Under the pieces are notes generated by a model. It did not search any database, was not told the DNA's origin, and worked only from the letters and a program-made list of their open reading frames with translations. From Zopfochytrium polystomum (Eukaryota; Chytridiomycota; Chytridiomycetes; Chytridiales; Chytridiaceae): a DNA stretch of 64,000 bases. This document shows positions 41,977 through 52,997 of this stretch, one piece after another. Numbering within the stretch: the first letter of the stretch is position 1; every line of letters begins with the position of its first letter. The stretch is from positions 26,032 to 90,031 of the forward strand of contig JAIVFJ010000245.1 of assembly GCA_025765615.1 (NCBI GenBank). The letters are read 5' to 3'. Made by a program: the position numbers and the translations under genes.

Positions 41977-43554
41977 TCAACATACCCTCCGCGTCTTGCT
42001 CGTCCCGCCCTCCGCCGCCGCAACCGTCCACCCACCCCCTTCTTCCTCCTCCCTCCTCCGCTTTTTACCGGCTCCGTCTTCTCCACCTCCACCACGACCA
42101 CCACCACCAGCACGCTCCTCCCACCACGCCCCAAACGCCCCCTTCAACCCCTCCATCCTCCCCCGCACCCCGGCGGCCGCCATCGCCCTCCCCGCGGTCC
42201 CCGCGCAGAACGCGCGGAACCCGCCCGCGTCGACGTGCAGCGCGTGCGTCAGCCAGCAGAGGACAGCGCGTTCTGCGGTTGCGAGGGCGGTTGCGGGTGG
42301 TCGATGGGAGGCGGTGGAGGTGGTGGAGGAGGAGAGGGGAGAGAGGGTCGCGAGGAAGCAGGCGGATGGGGGTGGAGGACGGTCGTGGAGGTATTTTGAG
42401 GCGAGGCGTAGGGTTGCGAGGAAGGTGAGGTGTGAGGAGGTGGGGAGGGCGGGTGGGAGAGACGGTGGTGGTGCGAGAGAGGGAAGCTTGGGGGGTTCCG
42501 GGGTTGGTGGAGGTTGGAGTAAGGTAGTGTGGACGAAGTTGGTTGGATGCTGGAGCTGGTGAGGGAACGGTGGCGGGTGGAGCGAGTCGCACGGCTGCTG
42601 CTTCGGTTGTTGTTGCTGCTGCTGTTGCATCAGAGTTTGTGGATCGCAGCCAGAGTGGGCGTACGCCGACGAATAGGGAAACCCGTTCAGCGGCGTCGGG
42701 GGCGGGGTCGGTTGTGGAGCGAGGGAAAAGGCGGGTGACGGGCAGCCGACGCAACAGCTGCCGCCGCCGGCGCCTGTGGCCACGACGCGCGACTGCAACC
42801 GGCCAAAGTAGTACAGGGCGAGCATGAGCGCGTACAGGGACGTGCTGGTACGAGCCACGACCGTCGCGATGAAGCGGCGGGTGTCGGCTAGGGCGGAGGG
42901 AGCTTGGGCGAATTGCGGTGGAGATGGGTGGGTTTCTGGGTCGGGGTCCGAGTCGTTGCGGGGCTTGAAGGCGCGCCAGAGCGGGCAGTCGTGGGAGTGG
43001 TGAGGGGACGGGAAGCTGTGGATGGCGAGGGCGACGATGTCTGGGGGGGAGGAGAGGGACAGAAGGCGGTTTGTCAGCGGACAGCAAAAGATAGAGGGAA
43101 AAGCAGGTAGGTGCTCACGGTACACGGCGCTGTGAAAGTCTGCGCGGAGCCGCTCGGGAGTGTCCAGAGCTCTCTGTTGTTGCTGCTGGTGGTCGTGGTG
43201 TTGGTCGAGGGGCGGGGCTGTGGCTGCGGCGGCGCGGCGGTGCATCTGGGCCAGCATCAGCTGCTGGCGCTGGAGCAGGGCGGCGAGGGACGGCGGCAGA
43301 GTCGAAGGGGGCGATGCTAGTGTCGGTGGAACTGAGGGGGCGGCGACGGCGGAGGGGGTGATCGTGGTGGTGGTCTGCGCGACGACACCCGATGATATTG
43401 ATGATGATGATGGTGTCGCCGTCGCCGTGGCCGTCGCCGTCGTCGCCGCGGTGGTTGTCGCAGTCCTCGACGCCGCCGCCGCCGCCGCCGCCGTCGACGA
43501 CGACGACGACGACGGGGGAAGGATCGGCGGAAACCAGGCCGCCGAGGGGAACAT
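41977..43554 (-). CDS. PCL/Pho80-type cyclin, paralogue 2
   Basis: Exon 43119-43554, intron 43041-43118 (78 nt, GTGAGC...CCCCAG), exon 41977-43040; 499 residues from ATG 43554. The intron is a multiple of three and stop-free, so the whole span also reads as one frame. The cyclin box is RRFIATVVARTSTSLYALML, ALYYFGRLQ, then a long Pro/Gln/His-rich insertion, LTFLATLRLASKYLHDRP and ATAERAVLCWLTHALHVDAG. The N terminus is Ala/Thr/Ser-rich and the C terminus basic (KKRRREEEE). Exon structure and the position of the insertion match paralogue 1, so an inverted duplication is likely. Confidence 0.75.
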   Translation of the reverse strand: MFPSAAWFPPILPPSSSSSSTAAAAAAASRTATTTAATTATATATATPSSSSISSGVVAQTTTTITPSAVAAPSVPPTLASPPSTLPPSLAALLQRQQLMLAQMHRRAAAATAPPLDQHHDHQQQQQRALDTPERLRADFHSAVYREHLPAFPSIFCCPLTNRLLSLSSPPDIVALAIHSFPSPHHSHDCPLWRAFKPRNDSDPDPETHPSPPQFAQAPSALADTRRFIATVVARTSTSLYALMLALYYFGRLQSRVVATGAGGGSCCVGCPSPAFSLAPQPTPPPTPLNGFPYSSAYAHSGCDPQTLMQQQQQQQPKQQPCDSLHPPPFPHQLQHPTNFVHTTLLQPPPTPEPPKLPSLAPPPSLPPALPTSSHLTFLATLRLASKYLHDRPPPPSACFLATLSPLSSSTTSTASHRPPATALATAERAVLCWLTHALHVDAGGFRAFCAGTAGRAMAAAGVRGRMEGLKGAFGAWWEERAGGGGRGGGGEDGAGKKRRREEEEGGGWTVAAAEGGTSKTRRVC

Positions 43555-43742
43555 GCGTATCTGGTCAGTTGGTCACGGATGCCTACTTTCTTTCCTATTC
43601 TTTTATTTTTTTATTTTTTGTTGCAAATCTTTTTTTGTCTGGAAGGGCTTGGCGGTGGAGTCTGTCGCAGTCGGTCGGTCTTCTTGGGTGCCATGCCTAA
43701 TTACAAGACCGAGGAGAGACAGAGAGTGAGAGAGAGAAAGAA

Positions 43743-43829
<87 letters not shown>

Positions 43830-45139
43830 AAGCTGAGGGATGTGAATGACGGTTCTGAACCGCCGCGTCGCTCACCGTCAACTTCCGTCCGACTCCGTTG
43901 CGCCGAGGAATGTGTCTGTCGGGCGGTCTGGGCGGCCGTCTTCCGTTCGTGGCCACGTTGTCTGCAATGGGCTTCTCCTTCGATCCTCCACACACACGGA
44001 ACTGCACGGGGAAAGAAGGAGTCAACGCTACTCAGAGATGTCTCTCTCCGTCTGTCTGTCTCTCTCTCTCGTTCTCTATCTCTCACACTAACTACCTATC
44101 ACACAAACAGATACACACACACACATACACACACCTGCAACTGACCCGCAACATCAGCTTGGCATTTGATCACGCATACTCCACACAGCTAGCCGTAGGG
44201 CGGGTTGTCTTTGCTTGCGCGTACCCCGTCCCAGACCTCCGTCCAATTTTCCATTCGTTCACAGCTAACCCGCTTCAGCATATGTGTTGCATCGGCCGAA
44301 CTCTACCCGCGTCTCGCTCCTGCCCGCCTCCCTTTGGCCCCCGTTCCCCGTCGATTCCGCAGAGACAACCTGAGCAGAGTCCGTGAGGCGGGACTGCCAG
44401 GCTGTTCCCGCCCTGCGTCGGACCAGAAAGAAAAAATCACAAGAGAAAAAAAAGAAAAAAGAAAAAAGAAAAAAAAAAACCACGAATGCATTGTGTGTTC
44501 AAGAGGCAGTCTGCGCCCTTCCCAGAAGCAAGCGGTTTTCTCAATCGATGCTTCCTTTTTTTTCAGAGTCGGCGTCGATTGGCACTTCGCCACCATCGAT
44601 GATTATCAAAAACGAAATAAATTATCCTTCTCCTCGCCGCCCTCCGTTTTCCGTTGGTTTGTTGGAGAGGTCTTTGGGGGTAATTTGCAGCACGACTTTC
44701 TTGCGGATTGAAATCCGTCCGAGGTTCTGAAATGACAGAGAAAGAACCAGCGGGAGCGTTTTATGCTGAATCCCCACTCCACTCTTGGCCTCATTTCGCT
44801 TTTTGGCGGGAATTTGCTCAACAGTTGGGTTACGCTTAACGTTGAGAAGCTTTCGATAGGCGGTGTGCAATGACTGGCCGGCGCAACACGGGCAAGGCGC
44901 ATATTAATGCTGCCTACTTTCATCTACACCGCAGAGAAGCAGGTCGCTAGGCAGGGGCCTCGTTCATCCGGTTTTGAACGGTGGATGCAGTTCTATTGGG
45001 CAACGCTCGTTCTGATTTACTTCTCATCCCCAAACCGGTTTTCTTTCGGCCGTTCCGTCCACACGCATCCATTCCTAATACTAGTAAGCTGCTCCTGAGC
45101 TCCAGCATAAACCCAGAGGAGCCTACATGTCTGCCTCTG
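43555..45139. other. simple-sequence-rich intergenic region
   Basis: (GA)n of about 80 nt lies at 43751-43833, a CT-rich tract at 44040-44090, (CA)n at 44110-44135 and A-runs at 44440-44480. No gene is supported. Confidence 0.5.
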
Positions 45140-45340
45140 CGATGCTGTGACGAGCGAGAGGGCGATGGACAGAGCAATCACACGCAGGTGCTTCAGTGGC
45201 GGATGGACAGTGGATACAAGCTAAGGTACAGCAAAAGGGCCTTCCGCCTCGCCATCGATGCAGCTAGGACTGAAATCTTGCAGTGGTGGTTGGGCAGCGG
45301 CCTGGAAGTCGACTGTGCAAGGCTGATACATGGCCTTCTT
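45140..45340 (+). pseudogene. WW-repeat (ankyrin-like) fragment, plus orientation
   Basis: The plus frame encodes two repeat units (VLQWRMDSGYKLRYSKRAF, then ILQWWLGSGLEV). These carry the pattern V-L-x-W-W-K-x-S-G-L-x-L-x-Y-S common to large chytrid ankyrin-like repeat proteins. It breaks off where minus-strand units begin, so it is a rearranged fragment. Confidence 0.6.
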
Positions 45341-45344
45341 CACT

Positions 45345-46890
45345 GGCGATGTCCATATGCAGTCCCCGTCGTACTGGAGCTCAAGGCCACTCTCTTCCAC
45401 CATTGGAGTGCAGCGACGTGGTTCTCCTTGCCTGCACGGGGCATCGCGCATTTTGTGTATTTCAGCTGCAGCCTGCTGTATTTCCACCACTGTGGTACTT
45501 CCAGCTTTCTTGCTGTGCAAGAGATCCAAACCACTGTCTTTCCACCACCGCATGTCACGAGATCCATAGAGCAAAAAGGTGAACAACAAAATCCGGCGAC
45601 CGCACGATTGTGCTCGGTGTGATGTTGGGGCTCGTAATCCACCGGTTTCAGGCTTCGCCCTTTCTTTGCCACTTCCTGTCTTACTTTAATATCACGCAGC
45701 ACTATTCGCGCGGATGCCCCCCTTGTTTGTTTACTGTGCTTCACGGAGATCTAATAAAACCGTATCCTCGTTACTCCCTCCACCATCTTCGTTTTCAATC
45801 TCCTCGCAATTGATCGGTCCGTAAGTGAACTTGAGGTCCAAGCCGCTCTCCCGCCACCACTGAAGAACGTCAGCTCGCCCGTTCATTCGAGCCGAGTCCA
45901 TCGCCTTCTCGCTGTATTTCAGCGGCATACCACTGTCCTTCCACGATTGCAAGACTGAACCATGTCCTTTTTCACTTGCTGTGTCCATGCAGTCCTCGTC
46001 GTACTGGAGCTCAAGGCCACTCATCTTCCACCATTGGAGCGCTGCTACGTGGTTCTCCTTGCTCGCACTAAGTCATCGCTCTGTTTGTGTTTTTCAGCTG
46101 CAGCCCGCTGTCCTTCCACCACCGCAATACTTCCACGTCACGCAAACTGCATTCGTCGACGGCGCGGTGCGAGTACTTGACTTCCAAGCCGCTGCCAAGC
46201 CACCACTGCAACACCGACCGATGGCCCGCCTTGGACGCTGCATCCATGGCTCGGAAGCTGTACCTCAGCTTAAGTCCGCTCTGCCTCCACCAATCCAACA
46301 CTGAAGTGGAGCCATGTGAGCTTGCCCAATCCATGGCGTTCCCGCTGTAGAGTAAATCCAAACCACTGTCTTTCCACCACTGCAGCACCGCAAGGTGCGC
46401 ATTCCTACTTGCGTCGTCGATGGCGCGCGAACTGTACTATACGTCCCAGCTGCCCCGACTCCACCAGGTAAGTATGTCTGCATGGCCACCCTCGCTTGCA
46501 AATTCCAGTGGCCAGCGTGGAGGGCCCAACACAACAAGGTGCCCGTTCTTCCGCGGAGGGCTGTACGCGCCGTGCTTTGGCGGCAGAAGATGGCTGTGCG
46601 CGTTCCACCACTCCAAAAACGGGATATGGCCGTGCAAGCAGGCCATCGCGATCGCCGCGTTCGTGAAGTGCTGGTCGAGATCGCGGGGCATGACGATCGA
46701 TACAACGAATTACAGGAAGTCGACGTTGGCGCGTTGGCTGGCGCGGTCGAGCATGTGAGGGGCGATGGTCAGTAAGGCGCGCGCCTGGATGGGTTTGAGC
46801 TGGAGCAGCGTTGACAGGCGGTAGCGATCGGGAGCGTCCTCGAGGAAGTGGGCGATCTGGGCGAGGACCAGGTCGGGTAGTGTCCTTGGC
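45345..46890 (-). pseudogene. decayed F-box-like/WW-repeat gene
   Basis: Minus strand, 5' end near 46890. It begins with an F-box-like start (LPDLVLAQIAHFLEDAPDRY), a TAA near 46711, then FLEWWNAHS and repeat units of about 29 residues (VLQWWKDSGLDLLYSGNAMDW, VLDWWRQSGLKLRYS, VLQWWLGSGLEVKYS, VLRWWKDSGLQL). Stops and frame changes accumulate toward 45345. Segments 45350-45490 and 45985-46125 are near-duplicates. The family scaffold is a protein-binding repeat. The copy is broken. Confidence 0.65.
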
Positions 46891-47037
46891 GCGGTAATCC
46901 AACAGTTGCGTGCCTGACGTCATCGCCACCATGCAAACCCCAGAGACAATGGAGAGAGACACCGAAATTTGTGCTCTCCCCTTATCAAACCAACGACAAC
47001 CGAAGCAAATCAGCTGTTTACCGCCGCCCTGGTCACG

Positions 47038-49765
47038 ATGGCCGCCCCCGCCGACGACACTGCCGCCGCCGTCGCCGCCGCCTCGCCGACCGTGCGAGCC
47101 CCGATCCCGACCGCCCCGTCCTCGCTCCTCATCTCCGGCCGCGCCTTCATCGACTCGGATTCCTCCCGCACCGTCCTTTTGCGCGGCGTCAACCTCTCCG
47201 GGAACGCAAAGCTGCCGACAAAGCCGCTGACGCCGACCCACGTCTCCGATGGCTTCCTCGACGACGACACGAACGTCAGCTTCGTAGGGCGGCCGTTCCC
47301 GCTAGATCAGGCCGATGCGCACCTCAAGCGGCTGAAGAGCTGGGGATTCAATTTCCTGAGGATGGTCTTTACGTGGGAGGCGCTGGAGCACAAGGGGCCG
47401 TGAGTGCAATCCTTTGTACTTCAAAAAGCTGATCGTCTGCCATCTGCGATCTTGTCCCAGTGGAATTTACGATTATGAGTTCATGGACTACCTGATTGCG
47501 GTCTTGTACAAGCTCCGCGAACACGGATTCAAGTGCTTTATGGATCCTCACCAGGATGTGGTGAGGAATACTTCCGAGCTGGGTGATCAATCGAACTTCA
47601 ATCTCAACTTCACACTCCTGTTTCAGTGGTCAAGGTTTACTGGCGGCTCGGGTGCTCCAGGCTGGACGCTTCGGGCAGCGGGACTGAACGCGACAAACTT
47701 CGCGGCCACCGGCGCCGCCATCGTGCAAAATACATTCAAGGAACCGAAGGACTACCCGAAAATGAGTTGGTCGACAAACTACTTCAAGCTCGCTGCCGGG
47801 ACAATGTTCACCCTCTTCTTTGCCGGCGAGACGTTTGCGCCAAACTGCCTCGTCGCCGTGCCCGATGATCCGGCAGCGGCCGCGTCTCACCCCGACGGCC
47901 CAGCGCCAAAGCCAAAGCTGGTCAATATTCAAGAGTTTTTGCAGTCGCACTACATTAATGCCGTCGCCGAGCTCGCCAAGCGGATCCACGAGACGGCCGC
48001 GGACCTTGAAGACTCTGTTGTCGTGGGGTACGACACTCTCAACGAGCCGAACGCGGCGTTCATCGGCGCGCCCAACGTGGCGAAGCGACCGCCGCACCAG
48101 GAGCTCCTCCTCGACCTCTCGCCCACCATATTCCAGGGCATGCTGATGGGCGAGGGACACGCCTGTGAGGTCGAAAAGTACGGCGTGTCGTGGCTCGGGC
48201 CGTACTTTATCACCAAGGAGACTGTCGATCCCAAGGGCACCATCGCATGGTTCCCCAAGCGGCTGCCGTCGCACCTTGGCCTTCCCAAAGCGTGGGACAG
48301 CGACCGGGATTGGGTGCAGGAAGGCGGTTGCATTTGGGCGAACCACGGCGTCTGGGACCGCAACACGAAGCAGCTTCTCGTTCCGGATTACTTTGTCCGC
48401 ACCACCATCGACTTGGGAAGGCCGCCGCACTTTGACGACTTTTTTGTTCCGTTCGCGGAACGCTTTATCCGCGCCGTCAGGTCGCACCACAAAGCGGCGG
48501 TCAGCTTTGTCGAGCCCGCCGCCAACTCGATAGCTCCGCGCGTGAGGCGGCCGTGGCTCGAAGGAAAGGAAGGCGGCGGCGGTCAAGGGGTGCCCGTCTC
48601 CAACGACGGCAGCTGGGACCGCATTTGCTTCGCCCCGCACTTTTACGATTCGCTCACGCTCATCACCAAAACCTACAACCCGTACTTCACCCCGGACCTC
48701 TTTGGCGCCGCGCGCCACCGGTACTCGCACGTGTTCCTCTCCATCAAGTTCTTCGAGAGCGGAATCAAGGCGTGCTTCCGCGACCAGCTGGCGGGCACGC
48801 AGGACGAGGGCGCGGAGAACGTCGGCGAGGCGCCTTGCGTGATCGGCGAAATTGGGATCCCGATCGACCTTGAAAACGGCAAGGCGTTTTGGACGGGCGA
48901 CTACTCGATGCAGACGAGAGCGCTGGACGCGAACTTGTGCGGGCTGGAGGGGAACCCGGGGTTGAACTACACTCTGTGGACGTATGTGCCTGACAACTCG
49001 AATGAGTGGGGGGACGGTTGGAACAGCGAGGACCTAAGCTTGTGGTCGCCTCCAAAGACCGATGGTGGCTCGGTCGCGGATGGGGAGGACTTGGATGCCG
49101 GCGCTCGCGGGATCAAGGCGTTTGTCCGCCCCGCGCCCGTCCTGGTCCCCGGAGAGATCCGCTTCACGGCGTTCGACCTCGCCACCTCGACGTTTACCTT
49201 CATCTTCCGGCACCCCTCTGTCGGGCACCTGCGCAACCTTCTTATCGAAAACAACAACAGCCCCTCCGTCAGCGAGGGGATACCTTTCTCGTTTGGCTGG
49301 GGCCACGTCGCATCCACCCCTGCCGCCGCTGTCCACGCCGTCGCGCTTGGCGCGTGCCCGCGGGACGTCGAAATCTACCTCCCGCGCCTCCACTTTCCGG
49401 AATTCGCCAACCTGCAAGTCCACGTCGGCTCCGTCCCGCGCGACCCGCTCGACGCCGACGCCACCGGGTCCGCCGGGACGCCCGCGGAGACTGCTGCGTT
49501 CAGGATCGACCTTACCGCGCAGCGGCTGTGGTACCGGTGCCCGTGTGCGCGGCGGCACGTCGCTGAGACGCCCGTGGGGAGCGGGGAGTCTGCGAGGGTG
49601 AAAGCGCCTGATGAGAATGCCGAGCCGGCCCAAGTTGAGCACCGGATTGTGGTACGGTACGGCGGGGGCCGCGGCAAGCGCCTTGCGGTTGTGGCGAGAG
49701 AGGGTGCAGTGGTGGCGGCGGCCGCGGCGAGGCAGAGGAGCGGGAAAGTGCGTGGGCCGTGTTGA
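47038..49765 (+). CDS. GH5 glycoside hydrolase, endoglycosylceramidase/EGCrP-like (GH5_12)
   Basis: 866 residues: exons 47038-47399, 47461-47560 and 47627-49765 (introns of 61 and 66 nt; the second is stop-free and in frame, and its removal restores MDPHQDVWSRFTGGS). The TIM barrel starts at VLLRGVNLSGN. The acid/base Glu is in VGYDTLNEPN and the nucleophile Glu in CVIGEIGIPID, followed by NYTLWTYVPDNSNEWGDGWN. Fungal GH5_12 enzymes cleave glucosylceramide or steryl glucosides. A C-terminal beta domain follows. No signal peptide is evident, consistent with the intracellular EGCrP type. All joins are clean. Confidence 0.9.
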
Positions 49766-50035
49766 TGGCCGCGCGAAACTTTCGTTGGGAGACATTTGGT
49801 GCCCGTGTTATTCAATAAAAGAGAAAGAAAGAATAGAAGTAGTGATCTAATGAGTATCAATACGGACAAAAAAGAGAGGTCCCCGATTCGAGATGTCCGG
49901 CAATTCTCCCTGGAGTTGTTCAACGGTCAGTTACGTGCCGTGCATATTGCAAATGAAAGCTTGCTCCAATAAACCTCACAAATATTCGTCGTTGCGCACC
50001 AAAAACTGCTGCTCAAATCAAGAAGAAGCACTGCC
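49766..50035. other. convergent 3' intergenic region
   Basis: An AATAAA-like site (AATAAAAG, about 49813) lies after the GH5 stop. Nothing else is seen. Confidence 0.35.
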
Positions 50036-51988
50036 TCAGCTCCTCAGCGGTTGCCGACCCCTTTCACCATCCGAGGCATCCACCGCTGAACGCGGCGACG
50101 AGCGTCTTCTCCGTCCAAGCTCCAAAACACCAAACCGCATCAGCAGCTCCTCAATACAGGGCACATAGCTGAGATTGAAGTCCCCACGTACACTGCGGGC
50201 TCGTTCCACGATGGCCGCGGCGAGCGCCTGCGATGCGAGACATCGTTCTTGGTGCTTGTCGTCCAGCATCGCAAACACACTGTCGAGCGCGCATAGGAGG
50301 CGCTGCATGTGAACGGCGCCCCAGTCGCAGTACCAATGCGTGAGAAGCCTGTTCCACCATCCACTGTCGTTCGTGAAGAGCTCGGCGAGGCTGTCGGCGC
50401 TTGCACCGGCGTCAAGCAGCATGTCCAGGATGATCGCGTCGGGGCGTCGGTCATCTGGGAATGGGTAACTCGAGGCAGAGTACAAGTGGGCTAGTGGGAA
50501 ATCCTCGGGCCACGAACTCGCACGGCCCTGGTCGTCGGCACGGATCACGTCCTCTGGCTGCTCCTCGCCTTCCCCTTCGTCGTCGTTTCGCAGAGTAACC
50601 ACTTGCGGCCGGTCGATAAATACCTGCTCGACGGCCAGGGGAAGCGCAGTGAGCCCGCGAAAGTTCCTCGCCGAAAAGATTCCATTCTTTGCAATTACTC
50701 CATTGGGCGTGCCAAGCTCTGCTTCTGACAGCTCTGCTGCTGACAGCTCCTTCCTCGTCCTCTCCACATCAAGACTCCGCACGCACATCAGTAGATCGCG
50801 ACCCTCTACTGCGCAGCGTCCGCCGTGGCGTTGCAGAGCCTGAATGGCACGCTCAAGAACACGTGCTCGATAGAGAGCAAGCCCTTTCTGCTTTCCGCTC
50901 CCAGGTGCGCCAAAATAACTGCTCGACCACGGGCCTGATCTTTGCCAGTACGCGAAAATCTCATACGCGATGTCGAGGGCCGTCTTACCTCCGCAGCTAC
51001 GCTCATTCACGATCGCCGCCGCCGACCGTTGATCTGCCTCGAGGACGAAAGTGATGGCGTCGGCGACCACGTACTCCCATGCGGACGAGGAATTCGAGGA
51101 GGACCAGGTTTCATCGTTAAAAGAGGTATTTGGCGGCAAGGGCTCAGGGACGGGGGCCAGTTGCGCGCCCTTCAAGATGACGGCCTGCAGCAGGGTCATC
51201 CCTGCGCGGCCTCGCGAATGCACACAGAGCTCGCGACGGACAAACTTCCCCTGCCACGTCCGCGGCGTCCCGGGAGCGTAACGGAAGGTCAACGCGGTTC
51301 TTCCTTGCGGGCCGACAATGAGGCGCGAGGCGGGACGGAATCCGATGGCGAGGGCGTGGACGAGGAGGTCCTTTTTGACGTCGAAGCTGGAGGGATTCGC
51401 GCGGAGCCAGCAACCCAGGACCAGCATCGCGGCGGCGGCAGCCGATCGGGAGGCGTCGGTGGTATCCCCTTGGCCAGACGAATCAAGGTGCGAGACCAGT
51501 CCCAGTCCCGGGGTGTTTGCGATGGCGGCGTGGGTGAGAAGGAACTGAATGAGGCCGCGGTCCGTGATTTCCTTCGCAGCAGGGTCGTTGTGGGACAGTT
51601 TCCTAACAAGGGGCCGGCGAAGGGCAACAAAGGCGGCACGCCACAACACCAGCCCTTGAGACGAACGAGAGAAAGTGAGACTGGCAAGTGCGCGGCACAC
51701 CCGGGACATCCCGACGAGATCGCGGACGGCTTGGACGGCGACGAGGTGTTCTTGGCTTTGGATTGCGTTCCAAAACTGGGCGCGGCGGTGGTCGAGCCGC
51801 ACCGTAGTGCGACGAGGTTGACGGGCGCCGGCCCGCGCGCCGGGCCGTTGCCGGCCACGCCGTCGAGAATCGTGCCGGAAAGTCGTCTCTATATCACCGC
51901 CGCTGCCGTTGATGCCGAGCAGCAGCACTCTCATTAGCAACTCGAACGGGAGCCGAAGCAGTAGTTGCGGCTGGTCGTCCTCCGCCAT
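50036..51988 (-). CDS. F-box-like, ankyrin-like protein of unknown function
   Basis: 651 residues from ATG 51988 (AEDDQPQLLLRLPFELLMRV, an F-box-like start; later GMSRVCRALASLTFSRS). The body is helical with scattered ankyrin-like pieces (GMTLLQAVILKGAQL, GKTALDIAYEIFAYW, FRGLTALPLAVEQVF, IILDMLLDAGASADSLAELF). A D/E-rich loop (NDDEGEGEEQPEDV) interrupts it. The frame is clean and long, without introns. It is divergent from a WW-repeat fragment just upstream. I infer a substrate-adaptor or scaffold, unproven. Confidence 0.65.
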   Translation of the reverse strand: MAEDDQPQLLLRLPFELLMRVLLLGINGSGGDIETTFRHDSRRRGRQRPGARAGARQPRRTTVRLDHRRAQFWNAIQSQEHLVAVQAVRDLVGMSRVCRALASLTFSRSSQGLVLWRAAFVALRRPLVRKLSHNDPAAKEITDRGLIQFLLTHAAIANTPGLGLVSHLDSSGQGDTTDASRSAAAAAMLVLGCWLRANPSSFDVKKDLLVHALAIGFRPASRLIVGPQGRTALTFRYAPGTPRTWQGKFVRRELCVHSRGRAGMTLLQAVILKGAQLAPVPEPLPPNTSFNDETWSSSNSSSAWEYVVADAITFVLEADQRSAAAIVNERSCGGKTALDIAYEIFAYWQRSGPWSSSYFGAPGSGKQKGLALYRARVLERAIQALQRHGGRCAVEGRDLLMCVRSLDVERTRKELSAAELSEAELGTPNGVIAKNGIFSARNFRGLTALPLAVEQVFIDRPQVVTLRNDDEGEGEEQPEDVIRADDQGRASSWPEDFPLAHLYSASSYPFPDDRRPDAIILDMLLDAGASADSLAELFTNDSGWWNRLLTHWYCDWGAVHMQRLLCALDSVFAMLDDKHQERCLASQALAAAIVERARSVRGDFNLSYVPCIEELLMRFGVLELGRRRRSSPRSAVDASDGERGRQPLRS

Positions 51989-52099
51989 GATCAAGCGAGA
52001 TTGAAGATTATCCCTTTGTCTTTGAATTGGTCCATGACTGCGCACTGGACATGGGTTGTCCCGACGGCTCCCAACCTTGGAGTCAAGAATAGTGAACTC

Positions 52100-52440
52100 G
52101 AGTTTTTTCACGACGAGGCGAACGATCCAGCAAGCCGCTTTGGCCACGTCCCTGTAATGCAGTGGTGGAAGAACAGCGGGCTGCCCCTGAAGTACGGTGA
52201 GGAAGCAGTTTGCGGTGCGACGAAGACATAGTTCTGGAGTGGTGGAAGGACAGCGGCCCCGAATTCAAGTACCACGATGGATCAACGCCGACAGGAACGG
52301 CTACATCAATGCGCTTCAATGGTGGCTGGAAAGTAGGTACGACCTCAGTGCAGATCTCCGGCGTCACCACCTGGAATGAAACCGAAAGCCTGCAGTGATG
52401 GTGGTTGGACAGCGGCCTTCAAATCGACTGCAAGTTAGTC
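52100..52440 (+). pseudogene. WW-repeat fragment
   Basis: Short plus-strand pieces in shifting frames keep repeat hallmarks (VPVMQWWKNSGLPLKYGEEA, then ALQWWLESRYDLS and related pieces). Stops and shifts show it is a relic. 52441-52997 has no other feature apart from the 5' flank of the next gene. Confidence 0.5.
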
Positions 52441-52997
52441 GAAGTTCTCAAGTGGTGGGAACTCACGGAGCACCGCTGGTCCACGAGAGGCGTTTAGGAA
52501 TATCTTGCAAGACGTTGGGCCTCACGAAACGGCAGAAGCATGATGTGAAGATAGTATCAAGTTTAAACTGCAAATCAGAGTTTTAAAAAATGGATTGGTA
52601 TTGTGGACCAATCCAGCGATTGCGTGGGACGGGCGATTTTGCAATGGACGGGCTTGGCCACCCGGCTTCTTTGGTGGTCGTCTCATGTTGTCTCCTGACG
52701 CTGCATAATTTCAACTTTGCGGCCAGGGCTGGGCCGAGGGCACTTCGCCTTGTTCTCCAATTGCCTCTTCAAATTGGCGAATGCCGCTTCCGCTCGGCAG
52801 AGATAGCGGAGGACTGCGGGAACGATGGATGCTTACTGCACTGCCTTTTTTCTTACTGCACTCAGCCCACCAAGAGTGTACTCAGCCTCCTTTCCCTTTC
52901 TGTCTGCCCCCACCCCGTTCCTCCCTCACTATAAATACTTTCATGCAAACTATCATGCGAAGCAGACCCGCTTTATCGCCCAAACCACCAATCAACA

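Noticed and set aside
43579..44091. open frames with RERERE or SLSLSL runs
   Set aside because: They are translations of the (GA)n/(CT)n microsatellite.
50942..51937. 331-codon plus-strand frame opposite the F-box/ankyrin-like gene
   Set aside because: It mirrors a clean minus-strand gene that has an F-box-like start and ankyrin-like pieces; the plus frame has neither.
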